Below are positions 61,234 through 64,000 of a DNA stretch of 64,000 nucleotides, piece after piece (the first letter of the stretch is position 1; each line of letters starts with the position of its first letter). The notes beneath the pieces are model-generated. The model was not told the origin of the DNA. It made no database searches and worked only from the letters and a program-made list of their open reading frames with translations. The stretch spans positions 422,367 to 486,366 of the forward strand of contig NMRA01000140.1 of the NCBI GenBank assembly GCA_002633005.1, given 5' to 3'. This DNA is from Phoronis australis (Eukaryota; Phoronida; Phoronidae). The translations under genes and the position numbers were made by a program.

Positions 61234-61510
61234 ACTCGCTTTGCTGAACACATAAAACTAGAGAAGCCCACTGCTATTGTGACCACTTAGTTTCATCTGC
61301 CCACACTATCAATATCCACAATACTAGAGTTCTATTCAGGGAGGAACTCTGGCACTCCTGCAAGATCAGAGAGGCCATTTACATTAAACAGTACAACTAC
61401 CCACTGCTGTGACCAGGAACTTAATTAATGTCCTCCCATTCACGACAAGGCATTACTTCCGGTGCCACAAGGGCAGGAAGATCAGTCACGTCATCAAGGG
61501 CCTGAGCTGC
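61234..61510 (+). pseudogene. Remnant of a Penelope-like retroelement C-terminal region
   Basis: One plus-strand frame gives TRFAEHIKLEKPTAIVTT and another gives REAIYIKQYNYPLL after a NTRVLFREELW stretch. These fit the tail of reverse transcriptases of the Penelope/GIY-YIG kind (R-x-x-EH...K then EAI-x-I-x-x-x-x-P-x-LN). Stops and a frame change between the parts show a dead copy. It sits upstream of the transporter exon 61125-61001. Confidence 0.5.
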
Positions 61511-61560
61511 AGACTTGAAACATAATGCTTAATATCTAACTAGTTTTATAGTATTCTCTC

Positions 61561-61616
61561 ATGGGGGCTGGGGGGGGGCTGTAGCCCTCACTTTTTTTCT
61601 GTGCTGTGCGGCCCAC
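61561..61616. mobile_element. GC-rich MITE family, copy 5 (reverse orientation)
   Basis: GGGGGGGGGCTGTAGCCCTC and TGTGCTGTGCGGCCCA match the core and end of the family in inverted order. The outer ends are degraded. Confidence 0.5.
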
Positions 61617-61619
61617 GAT

Positions 61620-62962
61620 TGTAAGTGGAAAGCTAATTCCCCTCAGCTGAATCATCACTGACAGTGATTACTTAATAATAAGATTAAGCCACAGTCAACA
61701 TGGTGAACAGATGAAATTTATTTTCTTTAAAGTTTTCTCAACAAAAATAACTTTTCAGGAAAATTAACTTTGCTTTTAGCATTATTTGTATAGCATATAA
61801 GTTATTACCAAACAATATATGGCAAATTTTTGGGCACTTGCAACAATGCAGTAAGTCTCTGGCTAAGAAGAAATATGGCAAATTTAGCGATTGTTTTTGT
61901 CCCAAATTGAAGATTTTTTTACTATGATAATTATGTCAGGCCAAGCTCAACTCAATTAACATAGCAGCGTCGAATCCTTCCCGTAAAAGTAACTGATGAA
62001 CTCCATTTATTTCATTCTTTTATCATGCATGAAATGCTGACTACTGCATTGCAAAAAATAATAAAGGGTTCTTCATAGATCCCACGGTGGTTTCAAAAGA
62101 TTGTTTTGCACGGGGCTTCTGTCAGCAGATAACTCTTGGCTTCCGGAGAAACGATCAGTTTGTTATTGCTTGGGAACATACTCTGCGCAAATGTTGACCA
62201 AATCGATAAGCTTAGTCTTGAGTAGTGTGAACTTCTCAAGAGTAAAAATGACCGAGAGTTTAAAGAAAAAGTTGGGGTCAATTATCTACAACTTACAGTA
62301 AATTAAGAATTTAGTATTTCATAGAAGAGTGTCTTTGTTATGGCTTTAAAGAGGCCAGGAATGTGAAAAACATACTAAATTGCATTATTCACAGTGATTC
62401 TCCGCCACTGAAACCGAATTCAACTTGTTCACCAAATATTTTTACAGTTTGCTCGTAAAGATTTTGAATTTATGTTGATATCAAAGAATTTCTTGTTTAA
62501 TTAGTTTCAAATTTAAAAAAAAAACAATCTGTCAGCTGCTCGTCACTTTGCTGATTTTCCTCCCTCATGGCAAGACAGACAGAGCACATTTCCCTTATAT
62601 GGAAAATGTGACCCTTGACATTTAATGAAAACAAAACAATCATTGCTGGGAGACCTCAAGCAGCAGTCTGATTAAGAGAGAATTGATGTTTATTAAAATT
62701 AGTTACAAAGGTATTCAAATACATTCTAAAATTCACTTGGAATTCTCTTTGGGAAATCTCTTGTTTTACTGGCATGTCACATACTGTGGTATTGACTTCA
62801 GATTCGGAGTGCAATAACACATGACAATCTGCTTAATACCCTTCTTGTCAGTCAACTATTTGTCGAATGACTGTGCGTGTGTGTGGACACATTTATCAGA
62901 AGTGGGAGGAAGATTAGAAACTCTGTGGTGACTACAGAGTTTTTCCTTCGCGTGTACTTAAA
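61620..62962. other. No gene seen between the retroelement remnant and the N
   Basis: AT-rich sequence. I searched the minus strand for the missing first transporter exons (first two helices, ending near RFGR) and saw none. Confidence 0.45.
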
Positions 62963-62963
62963 N
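62963..62963. other. Single undetermined base (N), assembly join
   Basis: The only N in the window. The duplicated segment begins at the very next base, which suggests a join between two assembled pieces. Confidence 0.9.
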
Positions 62964-64000
62964 TAAGTTAAAAACAAAATTATTGTAAGTCATAACATCC
63001 ATCACTCAAATGAAAACATTCAAGTGTCAGGCACCATTTTATACAAAACGTAGAGAGTCACAGTTTGTGACAATACTCAGGGAGTATGGTAATCCTATCC
63101 TCACTATTGTGAGGACCGTGCATACTTGTAAGCAATATTTTGTGAAAAAAGAAGGGAAACACTAAGGATGTAATGTTCTCCAGAAAGTCAAACCTTAAAG
63201 GCTTTCATTTTCTTAACAATCTACTAAATATTTAGAACATTAAACAAGTTTCTTTGACCAAAAGAAATGCTTTGTAAAAAGTTTAACCTAAACATATTGA
63301 TATTTTTATATGTTTTTGGTACTACATTTAAGTTTTCAAAACATTGACAATTAACACAACTGTATGGTTAAATTCTTAATAAATATCAATTTCAGTTCAT
63401 TTAAAAATGTATTTATTTATTCTTTTATTTCATGTTGAGAGCATTATTTGAAAAAATGTGTCTAATTTGGTAAGCACTCAAGTGTAAATAGTGAACAGAG
63501 GTTGGGATCTTAACTTGATTTCCAAAGATTTTCGATGAAGGCTTGCTTTCTAGTTAGGTCAAACGGCAAAGATTTTTAAAAGGTAAATTCATTTGGCTAA
63601 ACAATTATTAGGTTATCACTTTGAACAAATATTTGTCCATTTAATATTCAAATTATTGTTTTTATTTTGGTCCATACTCACCAAACAGTAAAGGGAGATA
63701 TTCATATTTTCCCAGCAGTGAGCGTAGACCAATGATTTGAGATACCACAGAGCCAAACGTGAGTGTAAGCTGAGCGAGGGTACCAGCTAACCCTCGAATC
63801 TTTAAAGGAGCCGTCTCCGACAGGTAGAGTGGTGCAATACCTGAGCTGATACCTGCCACAATAGGCAAACTTTATGACTTAAAAAGCAAGAGTATCCCAA
63901 ATGTTCAATTTACCATTCAGCAAGTTTGCTGGCCACAATAACCACAAATAAGTTATTTCACATTAAAAAAGCAACTTAAAACACATTTTAACAGCTTTTG
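62964..64000. repeat. Duplicated segment, copy 2 (runs off the window)
   Basis: Matches 59849-60877 from its first base after the N to the last base of the window, in the same orientation. Differences are few, for example GGTAAGCC against GGTAATCC and CACAATAGTG against CACTATTGTG. Confidence 0.9.
63682..63852 (-). pseudogene. Second copy of a transporter exon, out of order
   Basis: 171 bp, same length, phase and protein ([20 protein letters not shown] at the start) as the exon 60728-60558, with an acceptor GCAG and donor GTGAGT where the other has GTAAGT. On the minus strand it comes before the exon 61125-61001, whereas the protein needs it after. It lies in the segment 62964-64000, so it is either an allelic copy misplaced by the assembly or a real partial duplication. 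It is called a pseudogene only for lack of a better class. Confidence 0.7.

Noticed and set aside
62093-62301. First exons of the sugar transporter
   Set aside because: Frames here on both strands lack hydrophobic helices or GLUT motifs.

Overview
The window is nuclear DNA from an invertebrate animal. Genes are split by GT-AG introns of a few hundred bases to several kilobases, on both strands, and the spaces between them are AT-rich and full of short inverted-repeat elements. The proteins most resemble those of deuterostome invertebrates (hemichordate, amphioxus or echinoderm type), but the sequence alone does not fix the species. One N at 62963 shows this is draft assembly sequence. There is no bacterial operon, CRISPR array or phage.

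Layout. (1) About 570-2601, plus strand: a two-exon leucine-rich-repeat protein with a putative signal peptide. (2) 11090-15730, plus: a four-exon gene for a 243-residue leucine-rich adaptor-like protein (LURAP1/FAM89/FAM167 type). (3) 21671-31991, minus: a complete 17-exon INTS11 gene, the endonuclease of the Integrator complex; the spliced product is 598 residues and its metal ligands fall at the same residue numbers as in human INTS11. (4) 32334-34473, plus: a two-exon gene for ceramide-1-phosphate transfer protein (CPTP), head to head with INTS11 and only 342 bp from its start codon. Human INTS11 and CPTP are arranged the same way. (5) 46658-47341, minus: an achaete-scute-like bHLH transcription factor with a TATA box upstream. 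(6) 52364-61125, minus: the last nine exons of a class I GLUT-type sugar transporter; the first exons are not in the window.

Mobile and repeated DNA: an 889-bp element with about 260-bp terminal inverted repeats and 9-bp target duplications (Mutator-like hallmarks) in the CPTP intron; an 89-bp-armed foldback element around a tRNA-like SINE core; several MITE families, one GC-rich family in five copies; a broken mariner-type transposase; a broken Penelope-like retroelement tail; and a 42-bp minisatellite of about 21 units in a transporter intron.

The best new observations are local. Exon ends with their splice donors are tandemly duplicated in INTS11 (109-bp period, three copies) and in the transporter (53-bp period, two copies). 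In both cases use of a downstream donor would add an early stop codon. The end of the CPTP coding sequence is also echoed in its 3' UTR. A 1-kb duplication carrying a transporter exon starts exactly at the N, which points to two alleles wrongly joined in the assembly. I found no clear candidate for a wholly new biological system.
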